Shown piece after piece: positions 1 through 12,700 of a DNA stretch of 64,000 bases. The notes beneath the pieces were generated by a model. That model had not been told where the DNA came from and did not search any database. It saw only the letters and a program-made list of their open reading frames with translations. The stretch covers positions 25,637,128 through 25,701,127 of the forward strand of contig OU452226.1 in the NCBI GenBank assembly GCA_911728455.2, read 5' to 3'. This DNA is from Marthasterias glacialis. Its lineage: Eukaryota > Echinodermata > Asteroidea > Forcipulatida > Asteriidae. The position numbers and the translations under genes were made by a program. Every line of letters begins with the position of its first letter. Position 1 is the stretch's first letter.

Positions 1-87
1 ACCACACCTTGAGTGAGTTGTTGCAAGAAACTTGGCTCTATCAGATTCTGCAGTTGTTGTATCTGTGCCATCTGATGCTGCTGCTGG

Positions 88-119
<32 letters not shown>

Positions 120-307
120 CTGGTGCTGATGCTGCTGCCCCTGGTTCTGTTGCTGTTGTTGTTGTTGCTGTTGCTGCTGTGACCTGCGCTGTGCTGCTTG
201 ACGTGATGCTATCGTGTAGTGAGGTGGATGATGAGAGGGTTGGCTGGTAGAGTTTAGGGTCGTCAGGCGGTTGACGCTAACAGGACTCTGTGATTGTATC
301 ACAGTGG
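1..307 (-). CDS. HNF1: HNF1 exon 7, partial: glutamine/histidine-rich region
   Basis: The exon is open from 307 to the left edge. The acceptor is CATTTCTTTTGAAG/CC. This choice keeps phase 1 from exon 6 and reads [20 protein letters not shown], resembling the vertebrate QSVPVINSMGSSLTTLQP segment. A second AG at 297-298 would put a stop three codons in and is excluded. Downstream comes a long stretch of Gln with His (about 81-183) and then [20 protein letters not shown] at the window edge. The exon end and the stop codon are not visible. Confidence 0.83.
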
Positions 308-3300
308 CTTCAAAAGAAATGGAATAGAATTACATATTTCAAATATTACTGAGAATAATCAAAGTCCAAGTACTGTTTTGTTTTTAAGAAGATCGAGACC
401 ACAAGAGCAAAAGATACAATAAGCTTTGTCTCTGTACAAGTCAAGGCCTAATGAAATGTAAAACTTCCTCAAAAATATGAATATTTTAAATACTACTGAG
501 AATAATCAATATTTGTTAACAGTTAGAACATTATGTTATGAACAAGGGGCCAATATCATAAAAAAATACTTAAGAAATTTCAGTGAGAAAAACTTAATGA
601 AAATGGGGCCCAGTTCTTATAAGGAGAATTAAAGTCTAACATTTTATAAAGAACACAATTTGTAAACACTTTTTTTTATTCAGCAAAATATTTTTAATCT
701 CAGGAGGATTTTATTTTATTTTATTTTTTTATAATTTTTCTAATCTTTACCTGATTTTGGTAATTAATGGATGCTCAAAAGCCTTGCTGTCTAACATACT
801 TAAAGGCCTAAAGATTAAGAAACCTGTGAAGAAAAGAGCTACTGCTTCACATTGGAATTACTTGCTTCTTTCTCATTCTATTTGTCCCTTTTGCAGAATA
901 GCAACTGAAAATCTTACCCTAAAGACTTTCTTTTGAAGCTAAACTTACCTGTATTGTGTCCTTGTGTCCCTTGCAGCATTTGGACCATCTGTCTAGAATG
1001 TGAGTGAACCTGTGGTTGCTGCTGTTGCTGCTGCTGTTGCTGCTGCTGTTGCTGACCCTGCTGCATGGTACACACCATTCCTTGGAGACTGAGTCGAGAC
1101 GGAGCCGGATGGTAGTTAGAAACCGTCGATAGGGAACTAACGGGAGGGAGTTTAGCTGACGGTGACATTGTTACCTTTGGAGGAGAATGTAAGGGCAACT
1201 TAGTTAAAAGGTTAGTTCACCAGTTTGATAATTTTAAACGGTTGTAGTCTTTATAGTTAAAATATTTTTATTTTGTGCAGTTCCTCCTTAAAAATGAATG
1301 GTTTTCTGCAATTCTAGAGAGTGTTGGTTTCATTTCATGTGCCAACGTTTATTGTTGAGTCATTAATAAAGATAAACTTGGAAGAACACCTTGCGGTATT
1401 AGATCTCTTTTGGGTAGTAGTGGCCCTCAGAAAAACATCCTCATCCCAGACTCTCAATATTGATGCCGATCCTGATCAGAAATGTCGTCTTTAGAATGGA
1501 ACTTCAACAATCGTGGAAACGGTTTCCAAAATAGCTGGATATCTGATGGATTGAACTTACCATGTGTGGCTGGTGGGTTGCGGCGCTTGTCTTCATACCA
1601 CCCTGCTGCTGTGCCATGCTGTAAATAGCATGCTGCAGTTGACTTGATTCTAAAGGAGACATTGTGGTGATTGGACATCCACCCATAATGCCTGGCTGGC
1701 CGTTGTGCTGGATAACTGTAGGGGTACCGGTTCCTACGCTGGTATTCACCATGGCAATGTCAGGACTATTACTGTCTTCCATATTTCCTAGTTATTCAAT
1801 GAATATAAAGTGCAATGTAATAGTCAAGTATTAAATAAAGTAACTTTATTAACTGATTAAGTATCTGAATTAACTCGTTCAATAAGTCAAGAATCAAGAA
1901 AGTAATTTGTAAACTCTTACAATAATAGTCAAGAACCAAGTAACTTGAACTGAGTTAACTTGTACAATAATAGCCAAGAACCAAGTAACTTGAACTGAGT
2001 TAACTTGTACAATAATAGTCAAGTCAATAAAATAATAAATGAAGCAAAGCGAAATTCAAAATTGTAAACATAATTTGGCAGAATTCTGGTGGTTGTTTTG
2101 GAATAGACGCACTTATTCCCAAATTCATATTGGTCATTCATTGCCATTTTGTGCTGTCAAAATTCATACATTCCCCTGAAGTTAAGAAATAGACAGTGAA
2201 AATATTGGTCAAAGTTTGTTTTTCTTATCGCTGTTCATTGTTTTTCCACTGTCAAGTCAATATTTATGTTTGATTGATTGTAATGCCTGAGGCTATTTAA
2301 ATACTACCAGCTTAACTCTGTGAAGCTTCTTCAGTTTTATTTGACAATTACTGTTGAATAAGAACGACAATCAATTGACAATTTGTTTTGCTTGAATTTA
2401 TGCATGTTTTTAGGTTAGAAACTCATTGCCGGTGTGCAAATTAATTTAAACCAAAAGAACAAATATTAATGTTAATTAAAAACCCTCTAAACAACATCTT
2501 CTAAATAATATCTTACAGTGGAGTTTGGTCTTTTATTAAAACAAATTGTGTCACTGAATTTCAGGAAAAACATCTGATGAATTAATTAAATATTTCCTTA
2601 CCTTGGATGTTGTACTGAATTCCTTGGGCGTCCAACGCTAATTTGTTTTTGAATGCCTCTTCTTTCCTTCTGTTAGCAAACCAGTTGTAAACCCTGACTT
2701 CTGTTACCAAGTTTGTTCCTAAACCACTAACTTGAGTTGGTAAAGCCCCTCTCTGCATACACTCCGCTCTGTAAATGAATTAAACCAGTTAAGTTAGACC
2801 AGGTTACCCTGGTTAATAATTTGCCTTGGTTTGGGCAAATCAATCCACAATAGACCTTTATCATGGTGCGGCTATCTTAATTTTCTCCCATTCAAACCAA
2901 CGTAACCAAATCGAGGCTGGAAGGGCAAATAGTCTGGTTCCTTTTTGTACAATGAATAATTAGCATATATTACTGTAATTGGATACAGGGAACATGTACC
3001 AAGATGGTTGCAGCATGATAAAGGTCTATAACAAACTATTTATAAACCAGGTTACTTTTGTTTTTTGTGTTAATTACTTTAAACTCAAGGTTTTTTAGTA
3101 ATTTTTTTTTATATAAATGAAAATAGATGACACTGTTATATTGGGATTTTTTTAAAGGAGCATGTTGAAAAAAGAATTAAGAAGAAGAACTTAAATTGTT
3201 TCTAGTTTGGGGCTTGTAGGAAGGAAATTTCCTCCCTATTTTGGGCAGTCAGTTTTGGTTGTTATTGGGTTTTTTTCAGTAGTTCTTTTTTTTTCTTTTT

Positions 3301-6300
3301 TCTTGCTTGTTATATGAGATGTCAGAGCTGGGATGGGATTAGGGGTTCAAGCACCTTCAGAAAATGTGATTATTTAAAGTCTTTGAAGTTTAGAAACAGA
3401 AAAACCACAATTTGTCTTTCCCCGTTGCTTAGCAGTCATGCCTGTTTGAGGTTTAAACAGCTAACATTTGTACTTAGTACCCTTCTACCATATTAACCAT
3501 CTTGTTATTGCCTCGCTAATCCATTAAACAAATCTCTATTCAGAGTTTGCAAATGGATTAACCTCACTCTTCACACAACACTAAAAACTTGCAACAATCC
3601 CTCAGCCATTATATGTATGTTTTTATCACTAATTAAACACTGGTACCATAGCCCTACAGCCTGTGTGTTTTATCAACATCTCTCTGCTTGAGACCACACA
3701 CTAATACTTTTGCACATAACAAGTTTGACCTCTGACTCTCTGTTTTCTTCAGTTAGGCTCATTTCAAACGTCCTGCTCTTGCCGTGTCGAATTCAAATAT
3801 ATTTTTTCCGAACTGACACGGCAGGAGTGCGGTGTTTGAAACCACTTTTGGAATTGGGCGCAACAGAGGCTTAGCTCGACCATGGCTCGACAGGCCCTGC
3901 CATTCTATTGGCAAAGTTTGGCAGACGCACATTGTTTGAAACTACTGCCGTGCCATTGCCTTGCTATTGCCGAACTCATTGCCGGGTAGTGGAGGTACAC
4001 AATTCTCATCAGTGCTGATCACCCAATCCTTGACCAAGTAGTTCCTCCTTTGAACCCGATCTGTTACGAGTCATATTAAGATGCTTTCAGATCAGGTCAT
4101 GGTGGGTTACTGGGGCACAGGGGCTAGCAACCCTTGAGTCCTTCTCCGTCTTCCTACATATTTTTTTGTCTTTTTTTATTTTAGACATATTTTTTTTCTC
4201 CTGTGAATTTTCCCCCTTTTTTACTTTGAGCTGCAGTAAACCATTTGATTGGCCTATCAGAATGACCTCTTTAGTCAAATACTGATGAGGCTATTGTTCA
4301 CAGTTGCTTTTGCATAAAAAAAAATCACAAAATAGAAAATGATTTGAATTTGACGCGGCAGGAGTGCGGCGTTTATGATGGGCCTAAGTTATTGAAATAT
4401 TACATTACATGACCATATTTTATTTCTGCTTTTGCACAGGTAATTATGCTTATGAGAGCAGTTTGAGCAAAATATTTTCACAATTAATAGCTCTTTAGGC
4501 AGAAATGACTTGATTTTTACAAAGTAACAGCTTAAAGCCATGGAGACACCTCCACTGTAACCATGCATAAAAACTAAGGCAGTGTTTGTACCAATCATGT
4601 ATCAAGTGGATATGACCATTGGCTTCAGTGGCAACTGGCAATGATGAAGAATAAATAGGTCTTTTCACTTTAGAAATCTGGCCGTAGCCGCTGCCGAAGC
4701 CATCAGCTTGGACATTGCCTCAGTAAGATTTTATTTTCCCCCATACCCACAATCAAACCTTAATATGCATGTAGTGTATGCCAGTATTAAAAGTTTAATA
4801 CATGTATTCTGTAATAAAGTGCAAACAATTGAGAAAGACTCTGCTAGGGTTGAAACATGACGCCATTAACAATTGTTTGCTTTTATACAACATGTCCTTG
4901 TAGTTGGTAAGCAGTTTGCAACAACTAATTTTATTTTTTCCTCTTTTAAAATGGATACAAAAGTCAAAAAGAGTCTATGCAACCATAGTTTAACAGTCAT
5001 CCCTTGCATCTTCTGACTGTTTTCTGCCTCTCTCTTTTCACTTCTTTCTACTTGACTGCTTCTGTTACTCCAGTGTACTTGTATGTGTGTATTGTGTTGT
5101 CATTTAGCCTTTGACTCTGAAAGACTCAGCTAGGGTCGGAACATGAGGCCATTAACAACAGTTGTTTGCATTTATACAACAGGTCCTTTTGGTTGGTAAG
5201 CAGTTCGCAACAACTGATTTTATTTTTTTCAGTCTTACAATAAGGTACACAAGGAGGTTTCACAAGACAGGAAAACTCTATCCTACCCAAACAATATCAT
5301 CAAGAACTTTACAAGTAGACTGCAAGGAACATGTTTTAACAAAAACTTGAAAGTTGCTAATCAAGTTCAGAGATTCATGACAACAGAGGATAGGTTTGGG
5401 GATTCAGTTGCTCTGGGTCCAATTTCATAGAGTTGATTAAGCACAAGTAGTTAAGCACAAACAAAATTATGCTTACCAAAATAAGGTTACCAGCCAAAAT
5501 AGCATGTCACATGTACAATGTGAGAGTGGTATTCTGCTTATTTTTGCTTAGCAGAACATTTTTAAGCACTATTTTCTGCTTAAAGCCCCAGCTCAACATT
5601 GGTAGAATGTCTGTAAATGCTTCCAGTTCCATTCTTGGCACAAATCAAATCTTGTGAAAATGTCAGCTCATTTCATTCTTTCATTTGTAAGAAAACAGTG
5701 AAAATGGATTCCTATAGGCAGAGTTTTTGTCTCACTGAGACAAAAAACAATTTTGGATCTTATTTCATTTATTATTCAAAAGTGATAACACTTCAGGCAG
5801 AAATATTTAACAGAAAGTTTTCTACCATCATTATCTTTATACCATGTAAGGTAGATGTAAACCTGTGAACATTTATGTTTTTCTGCTTACCAATGTTGAG
5901 CTGGGGCTATAAATAGCTCTATGAAATGTGGCCCTGTGGTCCTTTTGAAAAAGGTTTCAATCTTGATGTAGTTAACACTAGTAACCTTTTTCTAAATTAC
6001 AAAATGGTTGATGTTGCCACTGTACTAGATTGGAAGGCTAGGTCTGCCTGATCTATGGACTTAGTATAAGGGTATAAGAGGGAGATTGGGAGGCACACCT
6101 TCAACATCAAGAGAAGGATAATGGGATTAGGTTAAGTGGTTTCAGGACAAGATCTTTTGTCTAAACATGGAGGAAATCTTAGCTTAATCACATGTTCTCT
6201 ATTGGGTAACAACATGTAGCTGTATACACTCAATAGAGAGTAACATCATTCGCTTTGGGAAGAGTGTACAGAAAGAAATGCATCTAGTATTATTAACTGT

Positions 6301-6752
6301 GTCGTGGCCGAGCGGTTAAGATCACCGGACTCAAGTTCTGGTGTTGTTGGCAGCAGAGTGTGGGTTTGAATCCCGGTCGCGGCACTTGTGTTCTTGAGCA
6401 AGATACTTTACCATAATTGCTTTGTCCTTCGGATGGGACATTAAGCCGTAGGTCCCGTGTACTAGGACAGGTAGTGTACGTAAAAGAACCCAGAACACTT
6501 ATCGTGGAAGAGAAGGGGAATTGCCCCGGTGTTTCTGGTTCACATGGCAAGCACCCTTATCTACAGGTTTCCTCAGGCTTGAGAGCTACAGTGATTAAGT
6601 TCACTTATGAGGCATCCTTGGGTTCATTACCAGAAATGTATAATAATAATAATAATAATAACTGAAAACTTTGCTCAACATTCTGTGACACGCCATAACA
6701 AAATCAGACACTTCTTGGAAATAGTGAAATGTCATTAAAAGTGAAGACAACC

Positions 6753-6783
<31 letters not shown>

Positions 6784-9700
6784 AAATATGCTAATTACAT
6801 TCACGCATGCGTACTGACACTATTGGTTGGCAAATGCCATAGGGTTGTGCACTAGGCAGATGCACAAACGCGTGTGCGTCACGCCATTAGCCCCACACAA
6901 AAAGGCGCGATGTTCCCTCATTTTGCCCACCAGTAGTATTAGTGCGCACGCGTGATGTGCAATTGACATATTTCATGGGAAAGGTCTATTAAAACTGACC
7001 TTATTGACCTAAATAGGGCTATTTGAAAGCTCTTCCCTATTTGATGAGCAAAGAAACCCTGTTTTTCTAATTTTTTAATTGCCAAGGTTTATGTGTAAAT
7101 GTATTGTATTTTCGATCTAAGAATTGTTGAATGTTTTAAATCCAACCATTTTGAATTATATAATTATGATAATTTATTCATTTATTTTGCGTAAGTTTCA
7201 TCGTAAAAATATGTTCAGATGCGCATTTCAATAGTAAAAATGCAGATATATAATCATTAAAAATCATTGAAAAAATACCCTATGATTGCTAATAATAACA
7301 ATACCAAAAAAAACAGTTTTGAGTTTTGGCTGGTAGTTCCAAGTTTTGGTACGAAGCGCCCCATTTTTAGAATTAAAAAAAAAAATTATACCAATACTCT
7401 AGTTTTCAGGGGATATACCAAAAAAGATCATCTTGATAATGATGTAAGCCAAGTGGCATCTAATTTTGCAAAAAGCGACATTTTTTTTAATGCACAGTTC
7501 AAAAGACAATGAGCTTCAAAGTTAATCAATAGTTGTTATTTCAATAGTTACTCATGTGTAAATATGCTCTTACTAATTTGTGTGTCTTTTTAATGTGTTA
7601 TTAATTTGTGCAATTGTCAAGTTTTGCATTTGAGGCTTGCATCACTGTAAGATAAATTGAATAAGTTGTACTTGTCACTGACACCTGTCAAACTACAAGT
7701 CACAATTTACTTTTGGGGCACACGTTTAGAAGCCAACTCATGCCAAATGCACTGAAATCTAAAACTTTGTTAGCTTTGTGTTTAGAGAAAATGAGTCGAT
7801 AGTGCTGGTCAAAGTCCAGGCATGTTTATTTATTCATATAAATTATTGCTAATGAGGTGAATTTTCATTTTCTTTTCTTTTTTTTCGTTTCAAGCAATTT
7901 TTTTATTATTTTTATTTTATTTTTTTGCCCTGTAGACATTTTCCAGGTCTTTGTATTCAAAGAATTCTAGTTAAGTGTTAACTATTTCATTATTACTTAA
8001 TTTGTTTGGGCTTTGATAAATATTGTTTATCAACTTTCCTCTAAAATGTTGTTGATGAATATGATAAGGGTCTTCAATGGAACCAATGATAACATCGATG
8101 GTTGAAGAGAATTTTTTATCAGGAATTGGGATAATTAAAGTGTTTTCAACCAATGATTTCAAGATTGTTGATATCTTCATCAGGAGACGAGGGTTGAATT
8201 CGGGGTAAAGTTTTAGTTTGATAGCTTGGTTGATTTCTACACTAATGCATTGCACTGAATAACCAGATTCTCTCTGTCTTTTTTACTAGGGTTTTGATAG
8301 CTTATTATTATTATTATTGTTGTTATTATTTGTTAATTTCTGGTAATGAAAGCAAGGATGCCTCAAAAGTGAACTTAATCACTGTAGCTCAGAAGCCTGA
8401 GGAAACCTGTAGATAAGGATGTTTGCTATCTGAACCTGAAACACTGGGGTAAGCCCCTACTCTTCCACGATAAGTGTTCTGGGTTCTTTTATGTACACTA
8501 CCCATCCTAGTACATGGGACCTATGGCTTAACGTCCCATCTAAAGGACAAAGCAATTATGGTAAAGTGTCTTGCTCAAGGACACAAGTGTCGCAACTGAC
8601 CAGGCCAGGATTCGAACCCACATTCTGTAAACTACAAAACTTAAGTTCATGGGACTAGACCGCTCAGCCACGACACTTCACTTGGTTAACTTCTGTACTT
8701 ACGCATTGCACTGTATAACCAGATTCTCTCTGTCTTCTTTACTAGGGTTTCGATTCTGTGTATACGCATCGTATAAGATCCTTTGAGATGCTGGTCCCCA
8801 CTTGAAGCGATTTCGTCTCATCTTTTTGTTTCTGGACTCACCTCTGTCATCTACCATGGATGCCTTCTCTGGGTTGGTGAATTCTACAGGAATTAAAACA
8901 AGGTTAGTTAGAAAAATAACATGACCTGTAGATCTTGGGTCAATTTCTTAGAGATGCTTGAGCACAGAAATTTGTCTGCTGCACAAGCAAATTCTATGTT
9001 TGGCTTAAAGCCTCAGCTCAACATCGGAAAGAAGAAAACATAAATGTTCACAGATTTACCTTACATGGTATGAAGATAATGGTGGTAGAAAACTTTCCTT
9101 TAAATAATGCCGCCTGAAGTGTTATCGGTTTTAAATAATGAATGAAATAAGATCAAAAGTTAGTGATTCGAAAACTCTGCCTTTAGGAATTTGTCCAAAA
9201 ATGCTGAATGCATTTTTTACCGTTTTCTCGCAACTGAAACAACCAAATGAGCTGAAATTTTTCACAGGTTGGTTTTATTACATTATCTTGATTTGTGCAA
9301 AGAATGGAAGCATTTACAGACACTTTACCAATGTTGAGCTGGGGCTTTAAACAGCTCTATAGAATACAGCCAAGTTTTTCAAACTATTATATAAAACTTT
9401 ACAGTGTTGAAGGTCTCGAGACTGGTTTTGCTGGTCTTGGATCTCGGTCTTGATAGCCTGTGGTCTTGATCTCAGACCCTTCCAGTCTCAACTATTTGAC
9501 TGGTCTCACTTCAAGACCAGCCTTTACTTACCATTATGCAACCCAAGAAAATAATTGATTGAGCATTTTTATTCTGGTCGGTTGAAATGCCAAATGATTT
9601 CGCATTTTGAGACAGCTTTTATTTCAGTAATTTTTTTTTCAAGTATGACGGGGAGTTGGGACTACATCCTTAGTTAGTAGCTTGGTTTTTACAATTCTTT

Positions 9701-12700
9701 TCTCTTGTTGTTTATTTGTTTTTATGAGAATAAAATTGTTCACACAATCTCTCATACAGTGTAACAACTTTGCTTGACTCTTTTATTATGTCATTTATTC
9801 AGTAAGGTCTTGGTCTCGATCTCGGACCTTCATGGTCTTGGTCTTGGTCTCGACCTTCTGGTCTCAGTGTTGGTCTCGACCTTGGTCTCGACCTTCTGGT
9901 CTCATTCTTGGTCTCGACCTTGGTCTCAACCTTCTGGTCTCAGTCTTGGTCTCGACCTTGGTCTCAACCTGGTCTCAACCTTCTGGTCTCAGTCTTGGTC
10001 TCGACCTTGGTCTCAACCTGGTCTCAACCTTCTGGTCTCAGTCTTGGTCTCAGTTTTGAACCTTCAGGTCTTGGTCTCGGTCTCGACCTTCTGGTCTCAG
10101 TGTTGGTCTCGACCTTGGTCTCAACCTTTTGGTCTCAGTCTTGGTCTCGACCTTGGTCTCAACCTTCTTGTCTCAATCTTGGTCTCGACGTTGGTCTCAA
10201 CCTTCTGGTCTGAGTCTTGGTCTCGACCTTGGTCTCAACCTGGTCTCAACCTTCTGGTCTCAGTCTTGGTCTCAGTTTTGGACCTTCAGGTCTTGGTCTC
10301 GGTCTCGACCTTCTGGTCTTGGTCTCGGTCTCGACCTTGGTCTCAACCTGGTCTCAACCTTCTGGTCTCAGTCTTGGTCTCGGTCTCAACCTTCTGGTCT
10401 TGGTCTCGGTCTCGACCTTCTGGTCTCGGTCTCGGTCTCGGACCTTCAGGTCTTGGTCTCGGTCTCAGACTATCGGATCTCGACTACAACACTTTAACTT
10501 TATGTGGCCGTATATAAAGTAGCTTTTTTGTTATATCTATTTTTGAGTGGGTGATTGTATAGGATAAAGAGTATTTGTAATAAAACATAGTTTGTCTGGA
10601 CTTATACCAAGACTAGATCAAGACTACTAGCAGCCTAAATTGAGGCAGAGACCCTCATGGTACCAGACTAAAACAATACACAGATGAAGAGTGGCCCCAA
10701 TTCCTTGATGATTTAAAACTCGGACCAAACTCAGACAAGTGAATCTTAAAGATCCAGCGATCCAAGACTAAAGCCAGATGGTTTTAAGGTACTTAGCATC
10801 TTGATAAAAGTAGGCCATGTCTTGAGATTTCAACAATAATCTTGAGACCTAGTGATCCAACTTACGTTGTAATATCTCCTGTTGTTTCTTCTCATACCAG
10901 CCGTACAGCATAGCTCTTTTCACCCCCTTCATGGGCGTGCCCTTGTTAAGATGCTGGGAGAGGTGGCTCTGGTTTAAACCAGTTGCATCAACCACTTCTC
11001 TCTGGGGGATGTTGTGTTGCTGCATGTATTGTTTGATCATCTTAGCCACCTGCCAGGAGTCAGTCCTGCAATGAAAAACAATAACTCATCGGTTAGTCAT
11101 AAGAGAGGTTCTGATGCATGATTGCTCTTATACGTGAACGTGAGAAAGTTGTGTAGATGTCGTACTTAAGGTGAAAGATGTAAGCTCACTTTTTATCGCA
11201 TAAATAAACAAAACTCATAAACAGGTATGTTAATTTATTGAATATTAACTCTCTGCTTTAAAATAAGACACTACTTCTTTGAGATTACACTCTGGCAATT
11301 TTGAAGGAAAGCGTAGTTTTATGATGGCCAGTCACAGACACTAGAACTTATTTATTTTATGTTGTCGTACAGTTAATTGTTTAACCACACATTTTGACAT
11401 GCGTGTAACAATTGCAAATTTGTTTCCAGCATGCTCGCATTCACTCGAATTTCATATGTGCATCGACACCTCCTAATGTTTGCATTTGCTACTTCTTGCT
11501 TCAAAACTCGATGTCCTCATTTCAGCTCCCAGAAGCAATTGTACTAAAGACAGGCATTGACATTTCTATTGAGATCTTGAGTCTTGAATCCTATGAAGTT
11601 GATAGTTTCTTCCATCTTTGAGTTTTGTGGTAAGCAGCTAGTAAGTGACCTGGGGTGGATTTCACAAAGCGCTAGGACTAGTCTTATCTTGAGTTAGGAT
11701 GAGTAACTAGTCCTAACCTATAGGACTAGTCCTTAGTTAGGACTAGTCCTTAGTTAGGACTAGTCCTTAGTTAGGACTAGTCCTTAGTTAGGACTAGTTT
11801 TGTGAGATCCACCGCTGGAGCCGTAAAGCCGGTAAGCAGATGTTTGTCTGCTTACAGGCAATCCCCTAGCAGAAGTTCATTTTACAATTGCTGCTTATAC
11901 TCTTACCTGGTAATATTTACATCACATTTTATACAATTTAATAATTTGCTCTAAAGTTTAGAGATCAATTTGAATAAAAACAGCCATGAATCCTACATTC
12001 AGTTAGTGCACAAGATCCTGTTCCCTAAAAGCATGGAAGATCGTTTTTTTTTCAAATCAGTGAAATAGAACCATTGACTCGTATATCTGAACAAGTTAAA
12101 AGCTACAAATGCATGAATGCAGTACATGATGCGAAGGGACAGGGGTGGGGCGATAGCAGTGAGTCATGCCCTTTTATTGATTACTAGTGTTGGTTATTTT
12201 TGTATTTTTTTTTCCTGTTGGTTGAATGTTATCAGTTAGATGTCATGCGGAGATGTCGTCGTTGGTATCACCATGGCCTAGGTGTATAAATCATCAATGA
12301 GAGTGTCCTCGATTAAACCATACATGTCACATTTAAAGATACTTCGCTAAAGTCCGTGTGATAATAACAAATAAATAACAAATAAATCAACAAGTTCTAA
12401 ATTTAATCTAGTTTGTACTGGGAAATATCTCAAATGTTTTTGTTTTTTCTTTGAACAAATTATATTCAAATTAGATTCAATTTTGTCATGCCTCCTAGCT
12501 GAGGGTAATTAGCTCTTACAGCAGTGTTACGAACAGTACGTACATATTTTTAATCAATTTTGGGGTGAACAAAGAAAAATTGACTGGAGCGGGATTTGAA
12601 CCTGCGACCACCGGCTATACGTGCCACTGCTCTACCAACTGAGCTATCCAGCCCTAATGCTGGCGGTCTCAATATCTCTGTTCACAGGTGCCAGTCAGTA

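Larger units (their letters stand above)
2769..8702 (-). other. HNF1: HNF1 intron 3, repeat-rich
   Basis: A 5.9 kb intron inside the homeodomain. It holds an inverted-repeat element (3753-4387), a spaced direct repeat (4834-5230), a nested foldback element (5405-5935), two Leu-tRNA-type SINEs (6299-6661 plus; 8299-8680 minus), a poly(A) run (6760-6786) and a damaged duplicate of the exon 3 end (8225-8298). Confidence 0.8.
8884..10865 (-). other. HNF1: HNF1 intron 2, MITE and minisatellite
   Basis: A 2.0 kb intron between the POU-specific and homeodomain exons. Most of it is the MITE copy at 9006-9349 and the GGTCTC minisatellite block at 9398-10500. Confidence 0.8.

Noticed and set aside
293..298. 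Alternative acceptor for HNF1 exon 7 at ATCACAG/AG
   Set aside because: It gives an immediate stop in the phase delivered by exon 6; the acceptor ending at 308 keeps the frame.
6299..6385. A functional tRNA-Leu gene
   Set aside because: It is the head of a longer repeat with a TAA tail and a second copy at 8299-8680; stem mismatches are present.
7971..8255. 94-codon minus-strand frame beginning in the duplicated exon 3 fragment
   Set aside because: It starts at GTG in a different frame from the homeodomain and continues into intron sequence; not recognised as any family.
9774..10522. Long plus-strand open frames (up to 247 codons) with [17 protein letters not shown] repeats
   Set aside because: They are translations of the GGTCTC minisatellite in all three frames; no codon-level constraint and no neighbouring exons.
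12582..12653. A tRNA gene (72 nt, good acceptor stem, GTA in the anticodon position)
   Set aside because: The U33 position is C, Tyr tRNA genes normally have an intron, and the sequence continues into a SINE body shared with other copies.
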